From NCBI GenBank assembly GCA_003562555.1, contig PWUO01000214.1, positions 1-9,235 of the forward strand: 9,235 nucleotides of DNA. The letters are read 5' to 3'. The translations under genes and the position numbers were made by a program. A model generated the notes under the pieces. It had not been told where the DNA came from, ran no database searches, and saw only the letters and a list, made by a program, of their open reading frames with translations. Below, in pieces: positions 1 through 6,594 of the stretch (the first letter of the stretch is position 1; each line of letters opens with the position of its first letter). The DNA comes from Dehalococcoidia bacterium. Lineage in GTDB: Bacteria; Chloroflexota; Dehalococcoidia; GIF9; AB-539-J10.

Positions 1-2
1 CA

Positions 3-275
3 CTGCAACAGCAGGGGGGCTTCATCCCTGGTGTGCGGCCTGGCAAGTCCACGTCCGACTATCTGACCGGTGTCAGCCGCAGGCTCACATTCGGTGGTGC
101 GACTTTCCTTGCGATGATCGCGATCACACCGTTCATCGCGCGCCTTGTCACAGGGGTCACACTGCTTGAGATTCAGAGTACCGCAATTCTGATCGCGGTC
201 GGTGTAGCCCTCGATACCATGAAACAGTTGGAGTCGCAGTTGACCATGCGGCGCTACGATGGATTCCTGAAGTAG
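3..275 (+). CDS. secY: Protein translocase subunit SecY, C-terminal part
   Basis: This is the last 90 codons of SecY, the channel subunit of the SecYEG translocon in the cytoplasmic membrane; the gene begins before the window. The open frame runs from base 3 without a start. It opens with the last large cytoplasmic loop, motif GGFIPGVRPGK at visible residues 5-15. The Arg of that RPG motif corresponds to the essential loop arginine (Arg357 in E. coli) that contacts SecA or the ribosome. Two hydrophobic stretches follow, about residues 33-50 and 59-75, matching the last two transmembrane helices. The cytoplasmic tail carries the family hallmark ALDTMKQLE and ends in YDGFLK. The adk start lies 7-10 bases after the stop, so the two are certainly in one transcript. 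The partial extent is only a window-edge effect. Confidence 0.96.
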   Translation: MQQQGGFIPGVRPGKSTSDYLTGVSRRLTFGGATFLAMIAITPFIARLVTGVTLLEIQSTAILIAVGVALDTMKQLESQLTMRRYDGFLK

Positions 276-282
276 GGGGACA

Positions 283-939
283 ATGATGAATGTCGTGTTG
301 CTGGGAGCACCAGGTGCAGGTAAAGGCACTCAGGCAGCCGTTCTGACCAAGGAGCTTGGGGTCGTTCATGTGGCCTCCGGGGACCTGTTCAGAAAGGCAC
401 TGTCCGAGAATACCGAGCTTGGTCTTCTGGCCAAGTCCTATATGGAGAAAGGCGATTTGGTGCCCGACGAGGTAACCATCGAAATGGTCCTTGAGCGGAT
501 ACGAAAGCCCGATTGCGACTCAGGCGTGCTCTTTGATGGGTTTCCACGCACACTGAGTCAGGCAAAGGCGCTGGATGAGAAGCTTGCCAGTGAGAGCAGG
601 CAGATCGATAAGGCCGTGTACATCGAGGTGCCAGAGGAGGCCCTTATCAAGCGGCTCAGCGGGCGTTGGATATGCCGCGAATGTCAAACCCCATACCATG
701 CCGAGAGTTCGCCCCCGAAGGTGACTGGACGCTGTGATGTGTGTGGTGGTGAGTTGTACCAGCGCGCGGATGATACCGAAGAGACGGTTCGCGAGCGGCT
801 CAAGGTGTTCTTCTCACAGACGCTGCCGATCGTTGAGTACTACGAAACCCAGGGCAAGCTGTTGCGGGTGGACGGAAACCAGGACATCAATGAGGTGTCT
901 GCGGCCATAACCCGCCTGCTCCGTACGGAGAGCGCTTGA
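283..939 (+). CDS. adk: Adenylate kinase, long form with four-cysteine LID
   Basis: Adenylate kinase reversibly converts ATP + AMP to 2 ADP in the cytoplasm. At 218 residues it is the usual long bacterial form. The P-loop GAPGAGKGT is at residues 8-16, the AMP-site motif DGFPRT at 85-90, and the LID arginine motif RADD at 161-164. The LID carries CREC (Cys131, Cys134) and CDVC (Cys151, Cys154), the four-cysteine zinc site of Gram-positive-type enzymes; the Gram-negative type uses a hydrogen-bond network instead. The frame starts ATGATG. GGGGGA at 275-280 is only 2 bases from the first ATG and 5 from the second (286), so residue 2 may be the true start. It sits between secY and map as in many spc operons, and its stop overlaps the map start codon. 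Confidence 0.97.
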   Translation: MMNVVLLGAPGAGKGTQAAVLTKELGVVHVASGDLFRKALSENTELGLLAKSYMEKGDLVPDEVTIEMVLERIRKPDCDSGVLFDGFPRTLSQAKALDEKLASESRQIDKAVYIEVPEEALIKRLSGRWICRECQTPYHAESSPPKVTGRCDVCGGELYQRADDTEETVRERLKVFFSQTLPIVEYYETQGKLLRVDGNQDINEVSAAITRLLRTESA

Positions 940-1676
940 TTGTAGTGAAATCACCTGAAGAGATCGAGGTGATGCGTGAGGGCGGCGGTATCCTTCGTGA
1001 ACTGCTGGCCATCGTGAAGAACGAAGTGCGGGCAGGAATCAGCACGAGGTTGATCGACGAACTGGTTGAGGAGGAGGTGAGGCGGAGAGGCGTCATTGCC
1101 TCGTTCAAGGGTTACCACGGGTATCCGGCGAGCGTGTGCGTATCGATTAACGATGAAGTGGTACACGGTATACCGGGATCGCGGGTGGTAATGGAGGGTG
1201 ATGTAGTTTCCATCGATCTGGGTGTCTACTACAAGGGATTCCACACAGATGCGGCGGTGACGGTGGGTGTTGGCCAAGTAGACGACCGATCTGCTAGTCT
1301 GATTGAGGTCACGCGCGGTGCGCTCGAAGAGGGATTGAAGTACGTGCGCGCAGGCAACTATGTGGGGGACGTCTCTCAGGCCATACAGAAATATGTTGAA
1401 TCTGCAGGATTCGCGGTGGTCCGTGAGTACACCGGGCATGGTGTGGGGCGTGCGCTGCACGAGGAGCCGCAGGTCCCGAATTTCGAGGGTGAAGGGCGCG
1501 GACCGCGGTTGCGGAGAGGGATGACGCTGGCGATAGAGCCCATGGTGACCGCCGGCGACTGGAGGACGAAGATTGCGAATAATGCGTGGACCGTCCACAC
1601 GGCCGATGGCAGTCTGTCCGCACATTTTGAACACAGTGTTGCGGTTACCGACGGCGAACCGTTGGTGTTCGCATAG
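936..1676 (+). CDS. map: Type I methionine aminopeptidase
   Basis: This cytoplasmic metalloenzyme removes the initiator methionine from nascent proteins when the second residue is small. At 246 residues it is a bare catalytic 'pita-bread' domain with no N-terminal zinc-finger extension. The five metal ligands are all present: Asp94 (IDLG), Asp105 (TDAA), His168 (TGHGVG), Glu201 (IEPM) and Glu232 (FEHS). The conserved active-site His77 (VVHGIP) and His175 (LHEEP) are also there. I chose the TTG start at 936 because it gives the family-typical opening MIVVKSPEEIEVMREGG. It also follows GGAG (927-930) by 5 bases and overlaps the adk stop as TTGA, which suggests translational coupling. A GTG at 945 is a weaker alternative. 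infA follows after 10 bases. Confidence 0.97.
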   Translation: MIVVKSPEEIEVMREGGGILRELLAIVKNEVRAGISTRLIDELVEEEVRRRGVIASFKGYHGYPASVCVSINDEVVHGIPGSRVVMEGDVVSIDLGVYYKGFHTDAAVTVGVGQVDDRSASLIEVTRGALEEGLKYVRAGNYVGDVSQAIQKYVESAGFAVVREYTGHGVGRALHEEPQVPNFEGEGRGPRLRRGMTLAIEPMVTAGDWRTKIANNAWTVHTADGSLSAHFEHSVAVTDGEPLVFA

Positions 1677-1686
1677 GTCGTAACGT

Positions 1687-1905
1687 ATGGTTAAGAAAGA
1701 GAAGATCGAAGTAGAGGGAAAGGTGACGGTCTGCCTGCCGAACACCATGTTCAGGGTAGAGTTGCCCAACGGGCATGTCGTACTTGCGCATATCTCGGGG
1801 AAGATGCGAAAGCATTACATCAAGATACTGCCTGGTGACCGTGTGCTTGTGGAGCTGTCACCATACGATCTCACCCGAGGGCGCGTGACGTACCGGTTGA
1901 AGTAG
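1687..1905 (+). CDS. infA: Translation initiation factor IF-1
   Basis: IF-1 binds the ribosomal A site of the 30S subunit during initiation and helps IF-2 and IF-3 select the start codon. The 72-residue length is exactly typical. The product is a single OB-fold (S1-like) domain with the family signatures LPNTMFRVELPNGH (about residues 18-31), AHISGKMRKHYI (34-45) and the C-terminal GDRVLVELSPYDLTRGRVTYR. A cysteine precedes LPN in the first strand, where many family members have alanine; I read nothing functional into this. Its Shine-Dalgarno is weak (only AGG at 1675-1677, nine bases from the ATG), so translation may depend partly on read-through from map, ten bases upstream. Confidence 0.97.
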   Translation: MVKKEKIEVEGKVTVCLPNTMFRVELPNGHVVLAHISGKMRKHYIKILPGDRVLVELSPYDLTRGRVTYRLK

Positions 1906-1914
1906 TGATGTGCT

Positions 1915-1943
1915 TTGACACGTACGCGCCAATCACGTAATAT
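1915..1943 (+). promoter_or_regulatory. Internal sigma-70-type promoter before rpmJ
   Basis: A perfect -35 hexamer TTGACA (1915-1920) is followed by a 17-base spacer and TAATAT (1938-1943, 4 of 6 match to TATAAT). An overlapping TATAGT at 1941-1946 (5 of 6) is an alternative -10 but would need a 20-base spacer. The element lies in the 65-base gap between infA and rpmJ, the only roomy gap in this gene string. It could drive L36, S13, S11, S4, alpha and L17 separately from the upstream genes. Activity is inferred from sequence only. Confidence 0.7.
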
Positions 1944-1970
1944 AGTAAGGTTTGTGCATGGTGAACCGAT

Positions 1971-2084
1971 ATGAGAGTTAGTTCGTCTGTTAAGCGACGC
2001 TGCAACAAGTGCAAGATAGTCCGCCGCCGAGGCGTGGTGTTGGTGCTCTGCGAGAACCCAAAGCACAAACAGAGGCAGGGCTAG
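1971..2084 (+). CDS. rpmJ: 50S ribosomal protein L36, zinc-binding form
   Basis: L36 is a small large-subunit protein that stabilises 23S rRNA folding near the peptidyl-transferase/L7-L12 side. The ORF encodes 37 residues and opens MRVSSSVKRRCNKCK. The zinc-ribbon ligands are Cys11, Cys14, Cys27 and His32, the classical 'C+' pattern, and the protein ends with the near-invariant ENPKHKQRQG. The start is supported by GGTGA at 1960-1964, six bases before the ATG, and by the exact family length. Position between infA and rpsM is the standard one. It is the first gene after the candidate internal promoter, so L36 synthesis may be partly uncoupled from IF-1. rpsM begins 39 bases downstream. Confidence 0.96.
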   Translation: MRVSSSVKRRCNKCKIVRRRGVVLVLCENPKHKQRQG

Positions 2085-2110
2085 TTCTTTCCGTCGACCG
2101 AGCCTTTCTG

Positions 2111-2115
2111 AGGAG
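2111..2115 (+). promoter_or_regulatory. Ribosome binding site of rpsM
   Basis: AGGAG lies eight bases before the ATG at 2124. It fixes the S13 start and is one of the clearest Shine-Dalgarno sequences in the gene string. Confidence 0.75.
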
Positions 2116-2123
2116 CTTTAACT

Positions 2124-2510
2124 ATGGCCCGTATTGCTGGTGTTGATCTGCCGAAGGACAAGCACATCGTCATAGGTCTACAGTATATCTATGGAATTGG
2201 TGCGACTGCGAGCAGGAAGCTGCTGAGGACGGCCGATGTCGATGAGGATCTGAAGGTCAAGGACCTCACCGAAGAGCAGGTTACCCGCATACGAAACGTC
2301 CTCGATGCGGACTACAAGGTTGAAGGCGATCTGCGCCGCGAGGTGCAGTTCAATGTGAAACGGCTGATCGATATTGGTTGTGTGCGTGGCCTGAGGCACA
2401 AGCGCAGTCTTCCTGTTCGTGGACAAAGGACCCGCACCAATGCGCGAACGCGCCGTGGTACGAGGAAGACAGTTGCGGGTAGGGGACAGAGGCGCGGTGC
2501 CAAGAAGTAG
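2124..2510 (+). CDS. rpsM: 30S ribosomal protein S13
   Basis: S13 sits in the head of the small subunit and contacts the P-site tRNA and the 50S subunit (intersubunit bridges). The 128-residue product starts MARIAGVDLPKDK, has the helix-two-turn-helix core YIYGIGATASRKLL (about residues 22-35), and the rRNA-binding motif GCVRGLRHKRSLPVRGQRT (about 85-103). The C-terminal tail is strongly basic with the signature TRTNARTRRGTRKTVAG and ends GAKK. Length and tail are normal for bacterial S13. It precedes rpsK, rpsD, rpoA and rplQ in the canonical alpha-operon order. Confidence 0.98.
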   Translation: MARIAGVDLPKDKHIVIGLQYIYGIGATASRKLLRTADVDEDLKVKDLTEEQVTRIRNVLDADYKVEGDLRREVQFNVKRLIDIGCVRGLRHKRSLPVRGQRTRTNARTRRGTRKTVAGRGQRRGAKK

Positions 2511-2541
2511 GAACAATAGTAATTCGGTTGCGTGAGGAAAT

Positions 2542-2937
2542 ATGGCGAAGAAGGCAACAAAAGGACGAACCAGGAGACGTGTACGTCGGAATGTGGCAGA
2601 AGGCAAGGCCTTCATACAGTCGACGTTCAATAATACGATCGTCACCATTACCGACCCCGCCGGCGCGGTAATCGCGTGGGGCAGTTCCGGCAAGGCTGGC
2701 TTCAAGGGGTCGAGAAAGGGCACACCGTACGCGGCGCAGCTGGCAGCGCAGGATGCGGCACGCCAGGCCCAGAACGATGGAATGCGACGGGTAGAGGTCT
2801 ACGTGAAGGGGCCGGGAAGTGGCCGTGAAGCTGCCATCAGGTCGCTGCAGGGTGCGGGGCTCATGGTAACGAGCATCAGAGATGTGACGCCCATTCCTCA
2901 CGATGGCTGCCGCCCTCGCGGCAGGAGGAGAGTGTAG
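2542..2937 (+). CDS. rpsK: 30S ribosomal protein S11
   Basis: S11 lies on the platform of the small subunit next to the mRNA exit (Shine-Dalgarno) region. The 131-residue product has a basic N-terminus (KGRTRRRVRRNV), the strand motif IQSTFNNTIVTITD (about residues 25-38), and the conserved block WGSSGKAGFKGSRKGTPYAAQ (about 46-66). It also has VKGPGSGREAAIRSLQ and ends in the family tail TPIPHDGCRPRGRRRV. GAGGA at 2534-2538 is only three bases from the ATG, a short spacing, but no other start fits the family. Only three bases separate its stop from rpsD, whose Shine-Dalgarno lies inside rpsK. Confidence 0.98.
   Translation: MAKKATKGRTRRRVRRNVAEGKAFIQSTFNNTIVTITDPAGAVIAWGSSGKAGFKGSRKGTPYAAQLAAQDAARQAQNDGMRRVEVYVKGPGSGREAAIRSLQGAGLMVTSIRDVTPIPHDGCRPRGRRRV
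2923..2930 (+). promoter_or_regulatory. Strong ribosome binding site of rpsD, inside rpsK
   Basis: AGGAGGAG lies within the last codons of rpsK (the Arg-Arg-Arg tail), ten bases before the rpsD ATG. The S11 C-terminal arginine codons therefore double as the S4 initiation signal. Confidence 0.75.
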
Positions 2938-2940
2938 TCT

Positions 2941-3570
2941 ATGGCGCGTTATACTGGCCCACGATGTGAACTGTGTCGCTATATCGGCGACAAACTGATG
3001 CTCAAGGGCGACAAGTGTACCAGCCCGCGGTGCGTGTTTGAGCGCCGCGGCAATGTCCCGCCTGGAGGCAGGCCGAAGATGCGCCGCCGCATATCCGATC
3101 GGGGCATGCAGCTTCGTGAGAAGCAGAAGGTGCGATTCACCTACGGCGTGCTGGAGGCGCAGTTCCGCCGATTCTTCGGTGAGGCCAAGCGGCTGCCCGG
3201 CATGACAAGCGATACCCTGATGATCCTTCTGGAGAGACGTCTGGATAACGTGGCGTATCGACTCGGGTTCGGTGACTCGCGCGCCCAGGCCAGACAGATA
3301 GTGCGCCATGGTCACATCAGGGTGAATGACCGGCGTGTAAACATTCCCTCGTATCTGGTGAAAGCTGGAGACGTGATAAGCTGGCGCCCTCAAAGCTCCA
3401 AAACCGCCCTCTATAAGGTTGTGGCCGAGCGGGTCGAGGCTCGCAATGTGCCTGCCTGGTTGCAGCTAGACGAGCAGCAGATGAAGGGTACGGTTATGGG
3501 ACTGCCGACAACAGAGGATGTCGACAGCCGACTGAGCGGCAAGGCGGTCGTCGAGTATTACTCCAGGTAA
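2941..3570 (+). CDS. rpsD: 30S ribosomal protein S4, zinc-binding form
   Basis: S4 is a primary 16S rRNA binder that nucleates 30S assembly; in several bacteria it also represses its own operon by binding the mRNA. The 209-residue product is full length. The N-terminal knuckle has Cys9, Cys12, Cys26 and Cys31 (C-x2-C-x13-C-x4-C), the 'C+' zinc arrangement known from Thermus S4. The helical part includes REKQKVRFTYGVLEAQFRRFF (about residues 60-80). The S4 RNA-binding domain follows with MILLERRLDNVAYRLGF (about 95-111) and ARQIVRHGHIRVNDRRVNIPSY (about 117-138). The start is fixed by the strong internal Shine-Dalgarno in rpsK. I found no obvious S4-target pseudoknot upstream of rpsM by eye. 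Confidence 0.98.
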   Translation: MARYTGPRCELCRYIGDKLMLKGDKCTSPRCVFERRGNVPPGGRPKMRRRISDRGMQLREKQKVRFTYGVLEAQFRRFFGEAKRLPGMTSDTLMILLERRLDNVAYRLGFGDSRAQARQIVRHGHIRVNDRRVNIPSYLVKAGDVISWRPQSSKTALYKVVAERVEARNVPAWLQLDEQQMKGTVMGLPTTEDVDSRLSGKAVVEYYSR

Positions 3571-3588
3571 CGAGAGGGAGGATGTGCA

Positions 3589-4536
3589 GTGAGTGAGATA
3601 TCCGTTCCTGTCGTAACGTGTGTGCAGGCTACCGGATCGTATGGACGGTTCGCGGCCGAGCCTCTCCATATTGGCTTCGGTGTGACTCTCGGCAACGCCA
3701 TGCGGCGAGTGCTGTTGAGTTCACTGCCTGGGGCTGCGGTCACCTGGATCAAGATCGAGGGTGTACAGCATGAGTTCTCTACCATCCCTTACATTCGTGA
3801 GGACGTAATGGAGTTCCTTCTGAATGTGAAGGAAATGAGATTGAAGCCCATAACCCATCAGGAAGGGAAGCTGTTCCTCGATGTCGAGGGAGAGGGGCCT
3901 GTCAGTGCGGCCGATATCCGCGAGACGGCTGATTTTGAGATAGTGAATCCCGACCTTAGTCTGGCGAGTCTGGATTCTGCGGATGCAAAATTGCACGTCG
4001 AATTCAATGTGGAGCTCGGTAGAGGCTATGTGCCGGCGGTCTCCGCTGACGGGTTGCCCGTGGGCGCATTGCCGGTCGATGCAGTCTTCTCCCCTGTCCG
4101 CAAGGCGAACTTCGCGGTGGAACCCATCAATCCTGGTGAGGAGAGAAGTCCGGAGCGATTGATCCTCGAGGTCTGGACCGATGGTACGGTGACGCCATGG
4201 GAAGCGCTTACCCAGAGTGCCAGCATCCTGATGAAGCAGTTCGCGGCGTTCAGGGGCATCGAGTCGTCGTCTCCCGAGCAGGCACGTGTCGCGTCTGGTC
4301 TCTCCATTCCCCCGGACCAGTATGAGACTCCGCTGGCAGAGATCGGGCTTTCGACGAGGGCTCACAACAGCCTGCGTCGCGGCGGCATCATGACGCTGGG
4401 ACAGCTTATTGAGAAGACCAGGGAAGGCCTCCCACCGCTGCCGGGTTTCGGCGACAAGTCCCAGGTGGAGGTAGTCGAACTGCTGAGCAGCCTGGGCTAC
4501 CCCATACCTGAGAAGACAAAGGGGAAGGCGAAGTGA
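3589..4536 (+). CDS. rpoA: DNA-directed RNA polymerase subunit alpha
   Basis: The alpha subunit dimerises to scaffold RNA polymerase assembly, and its C-terminal domain contacts UP elements and activators. The 315-residue length is normal. The N-terminal domain (about residues 1-230) has the dimerisation motif HIGFGVTLGNAMRRVLLSSLPG (27-48) and EFSTIPYIREDVMEFLLN (62-79). A proline-containing linker (about 228-246) leads to the C-terminal domain. That domain has LSTRAHNSLRRGGI at 254-267, whose Arg257 and Asn260 match the DNA-contacting Arg265 and Asn268 of E. coli, and GFGDKS at 286-291 as the helix-hairpin-helix. The start is GTG, preceded by GGGAGG (3576-3581) at a 7-base spacing. The stop overlaps the rplQ start. 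Confidence 0.98.
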   Translation: MSEISVPVVTCVQATGSYGRFAAEPLHIGFGVTLGNAMRRVLLSSLPGAAVTWIKIEGVQHEFSTIPYIREDVMEFLLNVKEMRLKPITHQEGKLFLDVEGEGPVSAADIRETADFEIVNPDLSLASLDSADAKLHVEFNVELGRGYVPAVSADGLPVGALPVDAVFSPVRKANFAVEPINPGEERSPERLILEVWTDGTVTPWEALTQSASILMKQFAAFRGIESSSPEQARVASGLSIPPDQYETPLAEIGLSTRAHNSLRRGGIMTLGQLIEKTREGLPPLPGFGDKSQVEVVELLSSLGYPIPEKTKGKAK

Positions 4537-4886
4537 GACACCGAGTTTCTGGAAGAAAGCTGGATCGGCCTACCGAACATCGGATGGCCTTGTATCGTAA
4601 TCAGGTTGGCGAACTGATCGATCACGAGAAGATGGTGACGACGGTTGCCAAGGCGAAGGAAGTCAAGAGTCTTGCAGAGCGCATCATCACGCTCGGTAAG
4701 GCCGGAGATCTGGCGTCGCGACGCCGGGCCATCGCGTTCCTACCACAGGAGAGGCTGGCGAAGAAAGTGTTCGATGATCTGGCGCGCCGGTATGCGAAGC
4801 GGGACGGCGGGTATGTTCGGCTCGTGCGCATCGGTCCTCGGCGTGGTGATGCGGCCCCGATGGCTCAACTTGAACTGGTCGAATAG
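4533..4886 (+). CDS. rplQ: 50S ribosomal protein L17
   Basis: L17 is a large-subunit protein located near the polypeptide exit tunnel. The 117-residue product starts MRHRVSGRKLDRPTEHR, the highly conserved L17 N-terminus. It continues with LIDHEKMVTTVAKAKEVKSLAERIITLGK (about residues 28-56) and ends with the strand GGYVRLVRIGPRRGDAAPMAQLELVE. The GTG start overlaps the rpoA stop as GTGA, a classic coupling arrangement, with a purine-rich GGGGAAGG upstream at 4521-4528. It is the normal last gene of the alpha operon, but here truA follows without a single spacer base. Confidence 0.98.
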   Translation: MRHRVSGRKLDRPTEHRMALYRNQVGELIDHEKMVTTVAKAKEVKSLAERIITLGKAGDLASRRRAIAFLPQERLAKKVFDDLARRYAKRDGGYVRLVRIGPRRGDAAPMAQLELVE

Positions 4887-5654
4887 GTGGGTCTGTACAA
4901 GATCGCAGCGCTGATTGAGTATGACGGTACCGCATTCAATGGGTACCAGTTGCAGAAGGACGGGCGTACCGTCCAGGGGGAATTAGAGTCCGCGATAGCC
5001 GAACTGTCCGGCTCTCCGTCTCGAGTGTATGCGGCCAGTCGTACCGACGCCGGGGTTCACGCAGCGGGACAAGTAATCAGCTTCTGGGTCAGGGATGAGT
5101 TGTCTCCTGGGATTGTAGTGAGAGGTATGAACCATTATCTAGCTGGTGACGTCGCAGTCAAGGGCGCATGTGAGATCGACGGGGATTTTGATGTGCGGCG
5201 AAGAGCTGTGTCAAGGCAGTATCGCTATATGATCGGCTGTGGTGCGTCCAGATCGCCGCTGAGGGAGCGTTTCAGCCTCCTTGTGAGGGATACGCTGGAT
5301 GTCTCGAAGATGCGGCTTTCGGCACGGATGCTGCAGGGTGTGCACGATTTTGCGTCCTTCGCCACGTCGCTCGAGGATGCAGAGCCGACAGTGCGCCATA
5401 TGTATGAGGTTCGCGTACTGGAGAAGGCGGACGATTCCATCGAGATCCTAATGAGCGCGAACGCATTCCTGCGCCATCAGGTTAGAAACACGGTTGGCCA
5501 GTTGATCAGGGTGGGACTAGGAAAGTGCTCCTTTGAGGAGTTCGCTGATTTGATCACGCATCCGCGAAAGGGAAGTGCTGGACCTGCAGCACCCTCTCGC
5601 GGTCTGTGTCTTATGCAGGTGCGGTATCAGCCGGCGCTGCCTTTTGCGGCGTGA
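4887..5654 (+). CDS. truA: tRNA pseudouridine(38-40) synthase TruA
   Basis: TruA isomerises uridines 38, 39 and 40 in the anticodon stem-loop of many tRNAs. The 255-residue product has the catalytic motif SRTDAGVHA with Asp54 as nucleophile, and the active-site tyrosine motif RQYRYMIG (Tyr112). It also has the C-terminal signatures FLRHQVRNTVGQLIRVG (194-210) and AGPAAPSRGLCL (231-242). The GTG start directly abuts the rplQ stop codon and gives the typical opening with EYDGTAFNGYQ; no convincing Shine-Dalgarno precedes it, so translation probably relies on ribosomes finishing rplQ. The rplQ-truA-rplM-rpsI order is common in Firmicutes and related groups, joining a tRNA-modification gene to the ribosomal string. 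Confidence 0.97.
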   Translation: MGLYKIAALIEYDGTAFNGYQLQKDGRTVQGELESAIAELSGSPSRVYAASRTDAGVHAAGQVISFWVRDELSPGIVVRGMNHYLAGDVAVKGACEIDGDFDVRRRAVSRQYRYMIGCGASRSPLRERFSLLVRDTLDVSKMRLSARMLQGVHDFASFATSLEDAEPTVRHMYEVRVLEKADDSIEILMSANAFLRHQVRNTVGQLIRVGLGKCSFEEFADLITHPRKGSAGPAAPSRGLCLMQVRYQPALPFAA

Positions 5655-5682
5655 GGCCGAGATGCCTTTGGGAGTTGAACTG

Positions 5683-6117
5683 ATGCGAACGTACAGTCCG
5701 AAATTGAAAGAAGTCCAACGAGAGTGGCACGTGATAGATGCCGCAGGCTGCACGCTTGGTACTGTCGCCGGAAGGGCTGCAGTTCTCCTGCGTGGCAAGC
5801 ATAAGGCGATGTACGCGACACATCTCGACACTGGCGATTATGTGGTGGTCATCAACGCCGCCAGGGTGGTTGTGACCGGAAACAAGCGAAGCCAGAAGAT
5901 GTACTACAGGCATTCCGGCTATCCCGGCGGACTCAAGTCCAGGACGTTTGATGAGATGATGGAGCGTGATCCGAGGCGTGTGATTGAGCATGCCGTCAAG
6001 GGGATGCTCCCGAAGACCAGTCTTGGACGCAGCATGTATCGGAAGCTCAGGGTGTACGCCGGAGCCGACCATCCCCACAGGGGACAGGGTGTTCAGAAAG
6101 TGGAGAATGAACTATGA
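5683..6117 (+). CDS. rplM: 50S ribosomal protein L13
   Basis: L13 is one of the early-assembly 23S rRNA binding proteins. I chose the ATG at 5683, giving 144 residues starting MRTYSPKLKEVQREWHVID, which matches the family N-terminus. GGGAG at 5670-5674 is eight bases upstream. The frame is open back into truA (another ATG at 5662 would add seven residues), but that extension lacks family similarity. Recognisable blocks are DAAGCTLGTVAGRAA (about residues 19-33), GDYVVVINAARVVVTGNK (about 51-68), YYRHSGYPGGLK (about 74-85) and AVKGMLPKTSLGRSMYRKLRVYAG (about 105-128). rpsI follows with a 4-base overlap, the usual pairing. Confidence 0.97.
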   Translation: MRTYSPKLKEVQREWHVIDAAGCTLGTVAGRAAVLLRGKHKAMYATHLDTGDYVVVINAARVVVTGNKRSQKMYYRHSGYPGGLKSRTFDEMMERDPRRVIEHAVKGMLPKTSLGRSMYRKLRVYAGADHPHRGQGVQKVENEL

Positions 6118-6509
6118 GTGACGCAGCATACGTGTGGGGTACTGGCAGACGCAAGTGCGCGGTTGCGCAGGTGCGGCTGTATGCAGGGGAAGGCGGTATC
6201 ACTGTCAATGGAAAGCCGTATACCGATGTGTTTCCCCGGCTTCAGCATCAGCGGATGATTGAGGCGCCTCTTGCCACGACCGAGATGGCTGGCAAGTTCC
6301 GTGTTGAGGTCAAGGTGACCGGTGGTGGTGCCAGTGGTCAGGCTGGCGCTATCCGTCACGGTATTGCGAGGGCGCTCGTGCGCGAGAGCGAGGCGCTCAA
6401 ACCGACTTTGCGTAAGGATGGACTGCTCACCAGGGACCCGCGCGTGAAGGAGCGGAAGAAGTACGGACTTCGGCGTGCGCGCAAGGCTCCTCAGTACACC
6501 AAGCGCTAG
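6114..6509 (+). CDS. rpsI: 30S ribosomal protein S9
   Basis: S9 sits in the head of the 30S subunit; its C-terminal tail reaches the anticodon stem-loop of the P-site tRNA. The 131-residue product has GTGRRKCAVAQVRLYAG (about residues 9-25), the conserved GGGASGQAGAIRHGIARAL (about 70-88), and LLTRDPRVKERKKYGLRRARKAPQYTKR at the end. The terminal Lys-Arg is the universally conserved tRNA-contacting tip. The ATG overlaps the rplM stop as ATGA, and GGAG at 6102-6105 is eight bases upstream. It is the last gene before a strong intrinsic terminator. Confidence 0.98.
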   Translation: MSDAAYVWGTGRRKCAVAQVRLYAGEGGITVNGKPYTDVFPRLQHQRMIEAPLATTEMAGKFRVEVKVTGGGASGQAGAIRHGIARALVRESEALKPTLRKDGLLTRDPRVKERKKYGLRRARKAPQYTKR

Positions 6510-6536
6510 TCCCGACCAGAGGTGTCGAGTGTCTAT

Positions 6537-6576
6537 CGGGTGGCAGCTGGAACCCAGCTGCCACCCGTTTGTATTT
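6537..6576 (+). terminator. Rho-independent terminator after rpsI
   Basis: A perfect 14-base-pair stem pairs 6537-6550 (CGGGTGGCAGCTGG) with 6554-6567. The loop is the three bases AAC, and the T-rich tail TTTGTATTT follows at 6568-6576. It lies 28 bases after the S9 stop and ends the ribosomal-protein transcript. No matching T-run exists on the other strand, so it acts in this direction only. Confidence 0.93.
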
Positions 6577-6594
6577 CCGGGCGAGTACCGGCCG

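Noticed and set aside
951..1769. 272-codon minus-strand open frame opposite map
   Set aside because: It is a shadow of map and infA, with no recognisable domain, no ribosome site, and arginine/histidine-rich composition typical of antisense frames.
2085..2123. S4-type autoregulatory structure upstream of rpsM
   Set aside because: The 39-base gap shows only a three- to four-pair stem near the ribosome site; there is no pseudoknot like those known for S4 leaders visible by eye.
2350..3393. 347-codon open frame on the minus strand across rpsM, rpsK and rpsD
   Set aside because: It lies entirely opposite three well-conserved ribosomal protein genes and resembles no family I know. Long antisense frames are common opposite GC-rich coding DNA.
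5575..5682. Upstream extension of L13 inside the end of truA
   Set aside because: L13 proteins begin at the M-x-T-Y-S motif; the ATG at 5683 has a good ribosome site and the extension is a truA shadow rich in Cys and Arg.
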